Source of the DNA: Aquisphaera insulae
GTDB lineage: Bacteria > Planctomycetota > Planctomycetia > Isosphaerales > Isosphaeraceae
NCBI RefSeq assembly: GCF_011064615.1
Contig: NZ_JAALJH010000028.1
Location: 1-64,000 of the forward strand
DNA length: 64,000 nucleotides
Direction: 5' to 3'
Under the pieces are notes generated by a model that did not search any database, was not told the origin of the DNA, and saw nothing but the letters and a program-made list of their open reading frames with translations. This document shows, one piece after another, positions 37,544 through 47,154 of the stretch. Both the position numbers and the translations under genes were made by a program. Position 1 is the first letter of the stretch; each line of letters opens with the position of its first letter.

Positions 37544-38494
37544 ATGCTGAGTATCCGCGACCTGGTGAAGGTCTATCCCGGGCCCGTCGCCGCGCTCCAG
37601 GGGATCGATCTGGATGTGGGCCAGGGCATGTTCGGGCTGCTCGGGCCCAATGGGGCGGGGAAGACGACCCTGATGCGGATCCTCGCCGGGCTGCTCGAGG
37701 CCACGTCCGGCTCGGCGACGCTCGACGGCACGTCGATCCTCGACGACCCGGCCGGCGTCTGGGGACAGCTCGGCTACCTGCCGCAGGATTTCGGCTTCTT
37801 CCCCCACCTCACGGGGACGAAGATGCTCAGGTACCTGCTGCGGCTCAAGGGGGTCACCGGTCCTCGCGGCCTGAATCCTCTCTGCGACGAGCTGCTCGAG
37901 AAGGTGAACCTCTCGTATGCCGCCGGGCGCAAGGTGAAGACCTACTCCGGCGGCATGAGGCAGCGGCTGGGCATCGCGCAGGCGATCGCCGGCAATCCGC
38001 GGCTGATCATCGTCGACGAGCCGACCGCCGGGCTCGACCCCGAGGAGCGGCTGCGGTTCTACCGGCTCCTCTCCGAGCTGGCGGAGGACCGGATCGTCCT
38101 CCTCTCCACCCACATCGTCGAGGACGTGGCCGTCCTCTGCCCGCGATTCGCCATCGTCCGCCGCGGCCGGCTCGTGGCGAACACGACGCCCGCCGAGGCC
38201 CGCCGCTGGCTCTCCGGCACGCTCTTCGAGGGGACCCTGCCCGCGGGGACGCTCCCCGAGATCCTCCGCGGACCTGGCCGCTGCGTCACCCAGTCGTATC
38301 TCGTTGAGGGCCAGGACCGCGTCCGCATCCATCAGCCGGAGGGAGACCCGCCCCCGGGCTTCTCGCCCGTCTCGCCGACGCTGGAAGACGCCTACATGCT
38401 CATGATTCAGGGGAATCAACGGCCGCCGGGGGGTACGCCGGAACCGGCCACCGCCACTGACGCCGCCGCCCCGGTCGCGGGAGGCCTCTCGTGA
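37544..38494 (+). CDS. ABC transporter ATP-binding protein
   Basis: A 316-residue ABC ATPase. Walker A is GPNGAGKTT (residues 34-42), the Q-loop sits in YLPQDFGF, the signature is YSGGMRQRLG, Walker B is LIIVDEPTAGLDP and the H-loop is LSTHIVED. The C-terminal about 90 residues form an extra domain ending in a Pro/Ala-rich tail. The subtype fits ABC-2 exporters that pair with membrane permeases. Its stop overlaps the GTG start of the permease-peptidase fusion (GTGA), so the two make one transporter. GAGGAGTGGAG precedes the ATG. Confidence 0.92.
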   Translation: MLSIRDLVKVYPGPVAALQGIDLDVGQGMFGLLGPNGAGKTTLMRILAGLLEATSGSATLDGTSILDDPAGVWGQLGYLPQDFGFFPHLTGTKMLRYLLRLKGVTGPRGLNPLCDELLEKVNLSYAAGRKVKTYSGGMRQRLGIAQAIAGNPRLIIVDEPTAGLDPEERLRFYRLLSELAEDRIVLLSTHIVEDVAVLCPRFAIVRRGRLVANTTPAEARRWLSGTLFEGTLPAGTLPEILRGPGRCVTQSYLVEGQDRVRIHQPEGDPPPGFSPVSPTLEDAYMLMIQGNQRPPGGTPEPATATDAAAPVAGGLS

Positions 38495-41400
38495 CCGATC
38501 TCACCCCCTCGCGGCCCGCGGCCGCCGCCACGCGCCTCAGCCTCCGCCGCTTCCTGACCGTGTTCGCCGGCGAATTCGGCCAGCAGGTGCGCAAGCCGAC
38601 GGTCCTGGTCTGGTGCGGACTCCTCGTCCTGCTCGCGTGGGGGATGTCCTCGGGATCCGTCCGGATCCAGAGCGGGGACTCCGGCGTGGGCGGGACCAAG
38701 GCCTGGCTGACGTCCGAGTTCGCCGTGGCGATGCAACTGGCCATGCTCACGCCGCTGGTCTCCAGCTTCTTCCTCGCCATCCTCTCGGGCATGACCATCC
38801 TCCACGACGAGGAATGGCGGCTCGGCGACGTCCTCCACGCCACGTCGTTGCGGCCGGGTGAGTACATCTGGGGGAAATACCTGGCCGTCCTCTCGATCGG
38901 CCTCCTCGTCCTGGCGCTCCAACTGGCGGCCATGGTCTTCTTCAACCACGTCGTCCCGAACGCCGCGGCCAAGGACCTCCGCGGGCCGCTCCACGCGATC
39001 AACTACATCCGGCCGGCGCTGTCGATCTCGGTCCCGCTCCTGGTCTTCCTGTCGGGCGTGTCGATGTTCGTCGGCGAGCGATCCCGGCGGCCTGTCCTGG
39101 TCTTCCTGCTGCCGCTGGCGATGTTCATGTTCGACATCTTCTTCCTCTGGAGCTGGTCCCCCGGCTGGCTCGATCCGCGGCTCAACCGCCTCCTGATGTG
39201 GCTCGACATCGGCGGCTTCCGCTGGCTCCAGGAGACGTGGCTGAAAGTGGACCGGGGCGCGGCCTTCTACAACAATTCGCCCATCCCGCCCGACCCGGGA
39301 TTCCTCATCAGCCGAATCGTGCTCGTGGTCGCCGGGCTGGCCGCCGTGGCCTGGACCCGTTCGCATTTCGCGGCCATGGTGCGCGGACTCGTCGGCCGGC
39401 GCAAGCGTGCGGCGCTCGCCGACGCCGTGATCCAGTCGGAGGGAGCCGTCGGGGATGAGCTCGGAGTCGGTGCGACGCAGGCCGCCTCGCCGCTCGCCGC
39501 CCTCGAGATGACGTGTCGCCGGCCGGGCTTCCTCGCCGGGGCGATCTCCGTCGCGCAGGTGGAGCTCGCCGCGCTGTTGACCAGCCCGGGGATCTACCTG
39601 TTCGCGGCGCTCATCCTGCTTCAGACCTACGAGGTGGCCGTCTCGCGGGTCGGGTTCCTGGACACGTCGTTCCTGGTGACCCCCGGCAACTTCGCCATGA
39701 GCTCGATGAACCCGCTGGTGACGTGCACGTGCCTGCTCCTGCTCTTCTACTCGGTGGATTCGTTCGAGCGCGAGCGGGCCACCCGGCTGGCGGCCATCGC
39801 CTTCGCCACGCCGGTCCGGACCGGCTCGATGATCCTGGGGAAGGCCGTGGCCCAGGCGGCCGTCGCGATGGTGATCGTCGCGGCCACCGCGCTGGCGGGA
39901 TACATCGCGATCCTCGTTCAGGGGAAGGTGCCATTCTCCGTCCGCCCCTTCGTCATCGTCTGGGGCCTCCTGGCGCTCCCCTCGCTGGCGGCCTGGGCGT
40001 GCTTCGTCATGGCCGTCCAGTCCCTGACGAAAAACCGCTACGCGACCTACGCGATCGGCCTGGCGACGATCACCTTCACCGCCTATCGACTGTTCACGGG
40101 CGAGATCAACTGGGTGGGCAACTGGCCGCTCTGGAGCGCGACGAGCTGGAGCGACATCAGCGTCCTCGAGCTCGACCGCCGGGCCCTGGTCCTCAGCCGG
40201 CTGCTGGCCGTCGGCCTGGCGGTCGGGCTCGTGGCGGCGACGGCCCGCTATTTCGGCCGGCGCGAGGCCGATCCGGTGCGGATCATCCAGCGATTGCGGC
40301 CCCGCTCCATCCTCGGCACGGGCCTTCGACTGGCAGGCTGGGGCTCGCTGGCGCTGGTCGCCGGCCTCTGGCTGGCCCTCGAGGTCTCGTGGGGCTACGG
40401 GGGCGAGGCCGCGAAGAAGCAGCAGAAGGATTACTGGCGGAAGAACCTGGCGACCTTCCACGACGCGAAGGTCCCGGACATCACCCACGTCGACCTCGAC
40501 CTGGAGCTCTTCCCGGAGACCGGCCGTTTCCGGGCCTCGGGGACCTACGACCTGACGAACCCGAATGAAGCCCCGCTGCGGCAGGTCACCCTCACCGGGG
40601 GGATGAACTGGGAAAAGCTCACCTGGACCCTCGACGGCCGGCCCTACGAGCCGGCCGACCGCTCGAAGCTCTATGTCTTCACCCCCGAAGCCCCCCTGCC
40701 CCGGCACGGGTCGGTCAAGATCGGCTTCCATCACGAGGGGGCCGTCCCCCGCGGGATCAGCAAGAAGGGGGGCTCGCTGATGGAGTTCATCCTCCCGTCG
40801 TCGGTCGTGCTCACGAGCTTCACGCCGACGTTCGTGCCGGTGGTCGGGTTCGTCGAGCAGCTCGGGGTGGACGACGACAACAAGTTCGACTCGAAGGAGT
40901 ATCCCGACGACTTCTTCGAGGGGCAGACCGATTCCGGCCTCGGCCCGAGGAGCCCGTTCACCACCCGGATCCGGATCACGGGCCCGGCGGACTTCACGCT
41001 CAATTCGGTCGGGACGCAGGTCGCCGACGAGGTCCGGGACGGCCGCCGCACGACGACCTGGGAGAGCGACCAGCCGGTCAGCTTCTTCAACGTCGTCGCC
41101 GGCCGCTGGGACGTCGATCGGGGCGAGGGGACCGCGGTCTTCCACCACCCGCCCCACGCCTACAACGTGGCCGAGATGCTCGCCTCGCTCGACGCCGCGC
41201 GGAAGTACTATTCCGAGTGGTTCTATCCGTTCCCCTGGAAGGAGCTGAAGCTCAGCGAGTTCCCCAACCTGGCGACCTACGCCCAGGGCTTCCCCACCAA
41301 CATCACGTTCTCCGAGGGGATCGGCTTCCTGACCGAGGACAGCGCGGAGATCCACGCCCCCTTCGAGATCACGGCGCACGAGGCCGCCCACCAGTGGTGG

Positions 41401-42138
41401 GGGAGCATCGTCAGCCCGGGCAAGGGGCCCGGCGGCAACGTCCTCTCCGAGGGGACGTCGCACTTCTCGACGATCCTCCTGGTCGAGCGGGCGAAGGGCC
41501 TGAACGCCCGGATTGACCTGTGCAAGCGCCTGGAATCGAGCTACGCGAAGAGCCGAAAGGCGGACTCGGAGCGTCCGCTCGTCAAGCTCGACGGCTCGCG
41601 CGACGGCGACACGACCGTCACGTACGACAAGGGGGGCTGGGCCTTCTGGATGCTGATGAACCGGATGGGCCGCGACCGGGCCATGCAGGGGCTGCACGCC
41701 TTCTTCAAGGCATACCACAACAACCCGGATCACCCCGTGATCCAGGACTTCCTGGCCGCGATGCGTCCGTTCGCCGCCGATCCGGCGGACTTCGACGCCT
41801 TCGCCCGCCAGTGGTTCCGCGAGGTGGTCCTCCCCGAGTACCGCCTCCACGACCCGAAGAAGGTGGCCGAGGGGGACCGCTGGAAGGTGACCGTCCGCCT
41901 GGAGAACGCCGGCACCGGGATCATGCCCGTCGAGGTCGCCGCCACCCGCGGCAAGCGTTTCGACACGAAGGGCCAGCCCTCTGCCGACTACCTCGAGGCT
42001 CGCGCCACGGCCTCGCCGGGGGCCGGCGAATCGAAGGAGGTGACGATCGATTGCCCCTTCGAGCCGGAGGAGATCGTCGTCGATCCCGACGCGATGGTCC
42101 TGCAGCTCCAGCGGAAGACGGCGACGACGCGGTTCTGA
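38491..42138 (+). CDS. ABC-2 permease fused to M1 family aminopeptidase
   Basis: A 1215-residue fusion. The N-terminal about 640 residues hold two ABC-2-like permease blocks with many hydrophobic helices. The C-terminal about 550 residues form an M1 metallopeptidase with zinc motif HEAAH (His963, Glu964, His967) and third ligand Glu987 in LSEGTSHF. The exopeptidase-type motif is not clearly visible. The GTG start has GGGAGG upstream and overlaps the ATPase gene by 4 bp. The architecture suggests that the peptidase faces the periplasm and is exported with, or acts on cargo of, the transporter. Cargo is unknown. Confidence 0.9.
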   Translation: MTDLTPSRPAAAATRLSLRRFLTVFAGEFGQQVRKPTVLVWCGLLVLLAWGMSSGSVRIQSGDSGVGGTKAWLTSEFAVAMQLAMLTPLVSSFFLAILSGMTILHDEEWRLGDVLHATSLRPGEYIWGKYLAVLSIGLLVLALQLAAMVFFNHVVPNAAAKDLRGPLHAINYIRPALSISVPLLVFLSGVSMFVGERSRRPVLVFLLPLAMFMFDIFFLWSWSPGWLDPRLNRLLMWLDIGGFRWLQETWLKVDRGAAFYNNSPIPPDPGFLISRIVLVVAGLAAVAWTRSHFAAMVRGLVGRRKRAALADAVIQSEGAVGDELGVGATQAASPLAALEMTCRRPGFLAGAISVAQVELAALLTSPGIYLFAALILLQTYEVAVSRVGFLDTSFLVTPGNFAMSSMNPLVTCTCLLLLFYSVDSFERERATRLAAIAFATPVRTGSMILGKAVAQAAVAMVIVAATALAGYIAILVQGKVPFSVRPFVIVWGLLALPSLAAWACFVMAVQSLTKNRYATYAIGLATITFTAYRLFTGEINWVGNWPLWSATSWSDISVLELDRRALVLSRLLAVGLAVGLVAATARYFGRREADPVRIIQRLRPRSILGTGLRLAGWGSLALVAGLWLALEVSWGYGGEAAKKQQKDYWRKNLATFHDAKVPDITHVDLDLELFPETGRFRASGTYDLTNPNEAPLRQVTLTGGMNWEKLTWTLDGRPYEPADRSKLYVFTPEAPLPRHGSVKIGFHHEGAVPRGISKKGGSLMEFILPSSVVLTSFTPTFVPVVGFVEQLGVDDDNKFDSKEYPDDFFEGQTDSGLGPRSPFTTRIRITGPADFTLNSVGTQVADEVRDGRRTTTWESDQPVSFFNVVAGRWDVDRGEGTAVFHHPPHAYNVAEMLASLDAARKYYSEWFYPFPWKELKLSEFPNLATYAQGFPTNITFSEGIGFLTEDSAEIHAPFEITAHEAAHQWWGSIVSPGKGPGGNVLSEGTSHFSTILLVERAKGLNARIDLCKRLESSYAKSRKADSERPLVKLDGSRDGDTTVTYDKGGWAFWMLMNRMGRDRAMQGLHAFFKAYHNNPDHPVIQDFLAAMRPFAADPADFDAFARQWFREVVLPEYRLHDPKKVAEGDRWKVTVRLENAGTGIMPVEVAATRGKRFDTKGQPSADYLEARATASPGAGESKEVTIDCPFEPEEIVVDPDAMVLQLQRKTATTRF

Positions 42139-42159
42139 GGATCGGCCCCGGCGATGTGA

Positions 42160-42765
42160 TCAGTCGGCCGTGCGCCGCGGTAGCAAGTCGGCGACGGCGA
42201 TCCGGGCGATGGCCGCGCCGTCGAGTATCAGCTCGACCGAGGCGCCCTCGGGAAGGATCTCGACGCCGGCTGGCGTGTAGACCTCAAGCCGGCGATCGGG
42301 GATGTTCACGACCCAATAAGCTGGATAACCCTCGGCCAGGAAGACGGCCGCCCGGCGGCGATCTTCGAACAACGAGCTATCGCCGATCTCGACGACAAGG
42401 GCGACGTCCGCCGGGCCGGGTGCCCGCTCCAGGTAGTCGTCCGCCTCGCCCCGCGTCACCGACAGATCCGGCTCCGGCATGCCCGCGGAAGACGGCATCC
42501 GGATCGGCAACTCGGTCCCGACGAACCAGCCGGGGGGCAACATCCGCTCGATCGCCTGCAGGCCCTTGACCGACGACGCGCAGTGCCTCCGCCCCTTGGT
42601 CATCTTCCGGACCAACCTCCCCTCGAAGAGCTCAATCGGCGCCCCCTCCTCGATCGCCCCCGAGTCGATCCACCCTTCGTACTCCGCCAGGCTGATGCGC
42701 CCAGGCGGGGCCGATCGCGCCGTCGCAGTCGCCTCGGCCTGGCCGGTCGTCGATACTGTGGACAT
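42160..42765 (-). CDS. Uma2 family endonuclease-fold protein (DUF820)
   Basis: A 201-residue protein of the Uma2/DUF820 family, which has a PD-(D/E)XK-type fold and is highly multiplied in planctomycetes and cyanobacteria. Visible are ISLAEYEGWIDSG, IELFEGRLVRKMTKG, MPEPDLSVTRG (acidic residue of the core), VALVVEIGDSS (the E-x strand) and EGYPAYWVVNIPDRRLEVY. Nuclease activity is predicted by fold only. The ATG at 42765 has AAGGTGG at good spacing. An upstream ATG would add about 50 residues unlike the family. Confidence 0.85.
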   Translation of the reverse strand: MSTVSTTGQAEATATARSAPPGRISLAEYEGWIDSGAIEEGAPIELFEGRLVRKMTKGRRHCASSVKGLQAIERMLPPGWFVGTELPIRMPSSAGMPEPDLSVTRGEADDYLERAPGPADVALVVEIGDSSLFEDRRRAAVFLAEGYPAYWVVNIPDRRLEVYTPAGVEILPEGASVELILDGAAIARIAVADLLPRRTAD

Positions 42766-42988
42766 CTGGCACCACCTTTGGAGTGGGCGTGAAGGAGAGA
42801 ATCCCTTCGACCGTGGCCGCCATACCGGGTGGGAACACGGCACGCAGAAACGCAAGCAGTCGGCACGTGAGGCCTGGCGGGAAGTGTTGTAGCAGGCGAG
42901 GAGAGCTGTCTGGATTCGGTTCAATCAATACGAAGAGCTACAGAGAGCCCGCGGGCCTGGACCATGCTTCGTGGCTGTTCAATCCAAG

Positions 42989-43062
<74 letters not shown>

Positions 43063-43433
43063 GTCGTGCTGCTCGACGTGAGATCATCGTAGCGATCCGA
43101 CCTCGTGCTGGCAAGGGGCCGATGCCCGTGCATTCGTTCGGACACGCGGCGCGGAGGCGGGGTTCGCCGCGGCTAGCATGGACTCCGACGCGGGCTCGGT
43201 AACGGTTGCATCGGGTTTGCCGGGCGCGCATAATGAACCCCTTCGGACGCCGCTCGTAGTAATCAACGGAGAGCGGCCGGCCGCCGCGTTCGATGTACCG
43301 GTGATGCAGCCGATCCGTGGGCGGGCTCCCCCTTGACCGCGCCCGAGGCAAGATCGGCTCGCCCGGCGAGAGATTGGGATCCGGCCCGCGACGGCCGGCG
43401 AGTGGATTCGTGGCCTGGGAGGAAGTTGTCGGC
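43063..43433. other. 371-bp gap upstream of the Gld-type operon
   Basis: No supported gene. It should contain the promoters of the minus-strand tRNA and the plus-strand ABC operon. I see no clear boxes or strong repeats. Confidence 0.4.
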
Positions 43434-44162
<729 letters not shown>

Positions 44163-44261
44163 CGCGACGCGCACGACCGGGCCACCCCCACCAGGCACAT
44201 TGTCAGTCAGGACAGGCCGGAGGCGACGTCCGACGGCCAACTTTCCCAGAGGATCCCCGCG

Positions 44262-47021
44262 GTGACCACCCTCGAGACCCAACCGACGAGCAAGCCTCCG
44301 GCGGCCAGGCGACCGTCCGCCGGCGCCGGGCCGTTCCGCCCGCATGTGATCTGGGCGATCTTCAAGCGGAACCTCCAGAGCTACTTCAGCAACCCGGCCG
44401 GCTACGTCTTCATCACCCTGTTCGTGATCATCTGCTCCTGCGTCGCCTTCTGGCAGCCGGAGTTCTTCGCGAGCAACCTGGCCAACCTGGATCAGCTCAA
44501 TCGGTACATGCCCTACGTCCTGCTCTTCTTCATCCCGGCCATCACGATGACCTCGTGGGCCGACGAGCGGAGGCAGGGGACCGACGAGCTCCTCCTGACG
44601 CTGCCGGCCCACGACCTGGACGTCGTCCTGGGCAAGTACCTGGCGGCCCTGGGGATCTACACGGTCGCGCTGGGCTTCTCGCTGAGCCACCTGGTGGTGC
44701 TCGCCTACCTGGGCTCACCGGACTACGGCGTGATGTTCGCGACCTTCCTGGGCTACTGGCTGATGGGCGCGATGCTGATCGCCGTCGGCATGGTGGCCTC
44801 GCTCCTGTCGTCGAACGTGACCGTGGCCTTCATCATGGGCGCCCTCTTCTGCGCCGTGCCGATCTTCCTGGAATGGCTGGGCTCGCCGACGGCGGGCTCG
44901 CTCCGCCGGAACATCGAGAGCTGGTCCGTGCCGACCCAGTTCCGCGACTTCGGGACCGGGGTGGTGTCGCTCTCGGGCGTCTTCTACTTCGCCTCGCTGG
45001 CCGCGGCGATGCTCTACCTGAACATGATGCTCCTGGGCCGCCGCCACTGGGCGGGGGGCGAGGCCAGCCAGGGACGCTGGGTGCACTCGGCGATCCGGTT
45101 CGTGGCGGTGCTCGTGAGCCTCTTCTCCCTCAGCCTGATGTTCGAGAAGTCCGGCATCCGGAAGGACCTGAGCGCGGAGCGGATGCACACCCTCTCGGCG
45201 GATTCGCTGGCGCTGGTGAGTCAGATCCCCGCCGACCGCCCGGTGCTCGTCCAGGCGTATTACAGCCCGGAGGTCCCCCGCGAGTTCATCCAGACGAAAT
45301 CCGACCTGCTGGGCCTGCTCCGCGAGTTCGAGGCGTCCAGCGGCGGCCGGATCAAGCTCAACCTGGTCCCGGCGGACCTCTACTCCGAGGCGGCCCACGA
45401 GGCGGAGAAGCGGTTCGGGATCGAGCCCAAGCAGGTCCTCTCGGAGGACCAGGCCAAGCGGTCGGTCTCCGAGGTGATCCTGGGCGTGGCGTTCACCTCC
45501 GGGCTCGAGGAGGTCGTCGTCCCCTTCTTCGACCGCGGGCTGCCGGTCGAGTACGAGCTGACGCGGTCGATCCGCGTCGTCTCGCGGACCGCCCGGAAGA
45601 AGGTGGGCATCCTCAACACCGACGCCAAGATGATGGGCGGCTTCGACATGCGGTCGATGAACCAGTCCCCCGAGTGGTCGGTCGTCGGCGAGCTCAAGAA
45701 GCAGTACGAGGTGAGCATGGTCTCGCCCGATTCGACCGTGCCGTCGGACCTGGACGCGCTCATCGTCGGCCTGCCGTCGTCGCTCACGCAGAAGCAGATC
45801 GACAACCTGACGACCTACGTGAAGGGGGGCGGCCCGACGATCCTGCTGCTCGACCCGCTGCCGATCTTCAACCCGCAGCTCTCGCCGTCGGTCCCGCGGA
45901 TGCCGCCCGGCGGGATGTTCGGCGGCGGCCAGCCGCCGGAGCCGAAGGGTGACCTGAAGCCGCTGCTGGACCTGCTGGGCCTGGACTGGCCGAGCACCGA
46001 GATCGTCTGGAACCGGTACAACCCGCACCCCCAGCTCGCCATGCTCGAGCCCGAGATCGTGTTCGTCGGCGACGGCAGCGGCAACGCCGAGGCGTTCAAT
46101 CCCAAGGAGCCGGCCACCTCAGGCCTCCAGGAAGTCGTGACCCTCTTCCCCGGCCTGCTGCGTCCCAAGGCCGGCGGTGCCGGCCCCGAGTTCACCCCCC
46201 TGCTCCGGACGGACGACTCCGGGGGCATCCTCAACTGGGATGACGCGGTGCAGCAGAGCTTCATGGGGATCGGCGGCATCAACCCGCGGCGGCGGCACGT
46301 CTCCACCGGCTCCAGCTACACGCTGGCCGCGCGGATCTCCGGCCCGGCCGCCCAGGCCACGCCCCCGGCGGCGGACTCCAAGAAGGACGAGCCGAAGAAG
46401 GACGAGAAGCCGGCGACGATCAAGGTCATCGCCATCGCCGACATGGACCTCATCGGCGAGCAGTTCTTCGAGCTCCGCCGCCAGAAGGTCGCCAATCTCG
46501 ACTTCGACAACGTCACCTTCATCCTCAACTGCGTGGACGTGCTGGCCGGCGACGACTCCTTCGTCGAGCTCCGCAAGAAGCGGCTCAAGCACCGCACGCT
46601 GGAGAGGATCGAGCGCGAGACCAAGACGTTCGTCGCCGAGTACGAGAAGCAGTCCAAGCTCGCCGAGGACGCCGCCAAGGAGAAGCTGGACGACGCCCAG
46701 AAGCGGTTCAACAAGCAGGTCGACGAGGTGAAGGCCCGCACCGACTACGACGAGCGCACCAAGGAGATCATGCTGGCCAACCTCCAGGACGTGGCCCAGC
46801 GGCGGCTCGACGTGGAGAAGACCAAGGTCGAGGACGAGCGGCTGGACAAGGTCCGCGACGCGAAGGCCGAGTCGGAGCAGAAGACCCGCGCGATCGAGAA
46901 CCGGGTCCGGTTCATGGCCGCGGCCCTGCCCCCCCTGCCCCCGCTCCTGCTGGGCCTGGTCGTCTTCTTCATCCGGCTCAACCGCGAGAACACGGGGGCC
47001 GTCCCCACCCGCCTCGCCTGA
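44262..47021 (+). CDS. GldF-GldG fusion: ABC-2 permease plus auxiliary periplasmic domain
   Basis: A 919-residue fusion. Residues about 25-260 are an ABC-2 permease with six hydrophobic helices (VFITLFVIICSCVAFW onward). Residues about 280-640 are the GldG/ABC-transporter auxiliary domain (FMEKSGIRKDLS-like FEKSGIRKDLSAERMHTLS, VLVQAYYSPEVPREF). Near residue 800 a long charged coiled coil (ERETKTFVAEYEKQSKLAED to VEDERLDKVRDAKAESEQ) leads to a final transmembrane helix. The GTG start has AGAGGA upstream. It pairs with the GldA-like ATPase. The transported substrate is unknown. Confidence 0.88.
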   Translation: MTTLETQPTSKPPAARRPSAGAGPFRPHVIWAIFKRNLQSYFSNPAGYVFITLFVIICSCVAFWQPEFFASNLANLDQLNRYMPYVLLFFIPAITMTSWADERRQGTDELLLTLPAHDLDVVLGKYLAALGIYTVALGFSLSHLVVLAYLGSPDYGVMFATFLGYWLMGAMLIAVGMVASLLSSNVTVAFIMGALFCAVPIFLEWLGSPTAGSLRRNIESWSVPTQFRDFGTGVVSLSGVFYFASLAAAMLYLNMMLLGRRHWAGGEASQGRWVHSAIRFVAVLVSLFSLSLMFEKSGIRKDLSAERMHTLSADSLALVSQIPADRPVLVQAYYSPEVPREFIQTKSDLLGLLREFEASSGGRIKLNLVPADLYSEAAHEAEKRFGIEPKQVLSEDQAKRSVSEVILGVAFTSGLEEVVVPFFDRGLPVEYELTRSIRVVSRTARKKVGILNTDAKMMGGFDMRSMNQSPEWSVVGELKKQYEVSMVSPDSTVPSDLDALIVGLPSSLTQKQIDNLTTYVKGGGPTILLLDPLPIFNPQLSPSVPRMPPGGMFGGGQPPEPKGDLKPLLDLLGLDWPSTEIVWNRYNPHPQLAMLEPEIVFVGDGSGNAEAFNPKEPATSGLQEVVTLFPGLLRPKAGGAGPEFTPLLRTDDSGGILNWDDAVQQSFMGIGGINPRRRHVSTGSSYTLAARISGPAAQATPPAADSKKDEPKKDEKPATIKVIAIADMDLIGEQFFELRRQKVANLDFDNVTFILNCVDVLAGDDSFVELRKKRLKHRTLERIERETKTFVAEYEKQSKLAEDAAKEKLDDAQKRFNKQVDEVKARTDYDERTKEIMLANLQDVAQRRLDVEKTKVEDERLDKVRDAKAESEQKTRAIENRVRFMAAALPPLPPLLLGLVVFFIRLNRENTGAVPTRLA

Positions 47022-47040
47022 CGAGGCGAGGCGAGGCGAG
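47022..47040 (+). repeat. Short CGAGG tandem repeat
   Basis: Directly after the GldFG stop the sequence repeats CGAGG three times and then CGAGA, a 5-bp microsatellite-like run in the 133-bp gap before the DUF4340 gene. No function is apparent. Confidence 0.5.
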
Positions 47041-47154
47041 ACCCGGCGAGACGACCTCTTCGCCGCACCGACACCGACACCGAGGTTCCAGGACCATCGC
47101 GCCGATGCAAGCCCGGCCGGCCCCCGTCGCCGCCGGGCTCCTCCCCGAGGATCC

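Noticed and set aside
38416-41850. A long open frame antisense to the ABC permease-M1 gene
   Set aside because: Same reason. The composition is low-complexity Arg/Glu/Gly and the plus strand encodes a clear permease and zinc peptidase.
47022-47040. CRISPR or functional tandem array
   Set aside because: Three CGAGG units without spacers are a short microsatellite-like run. No CRISPR array was seen anywhere in the window.
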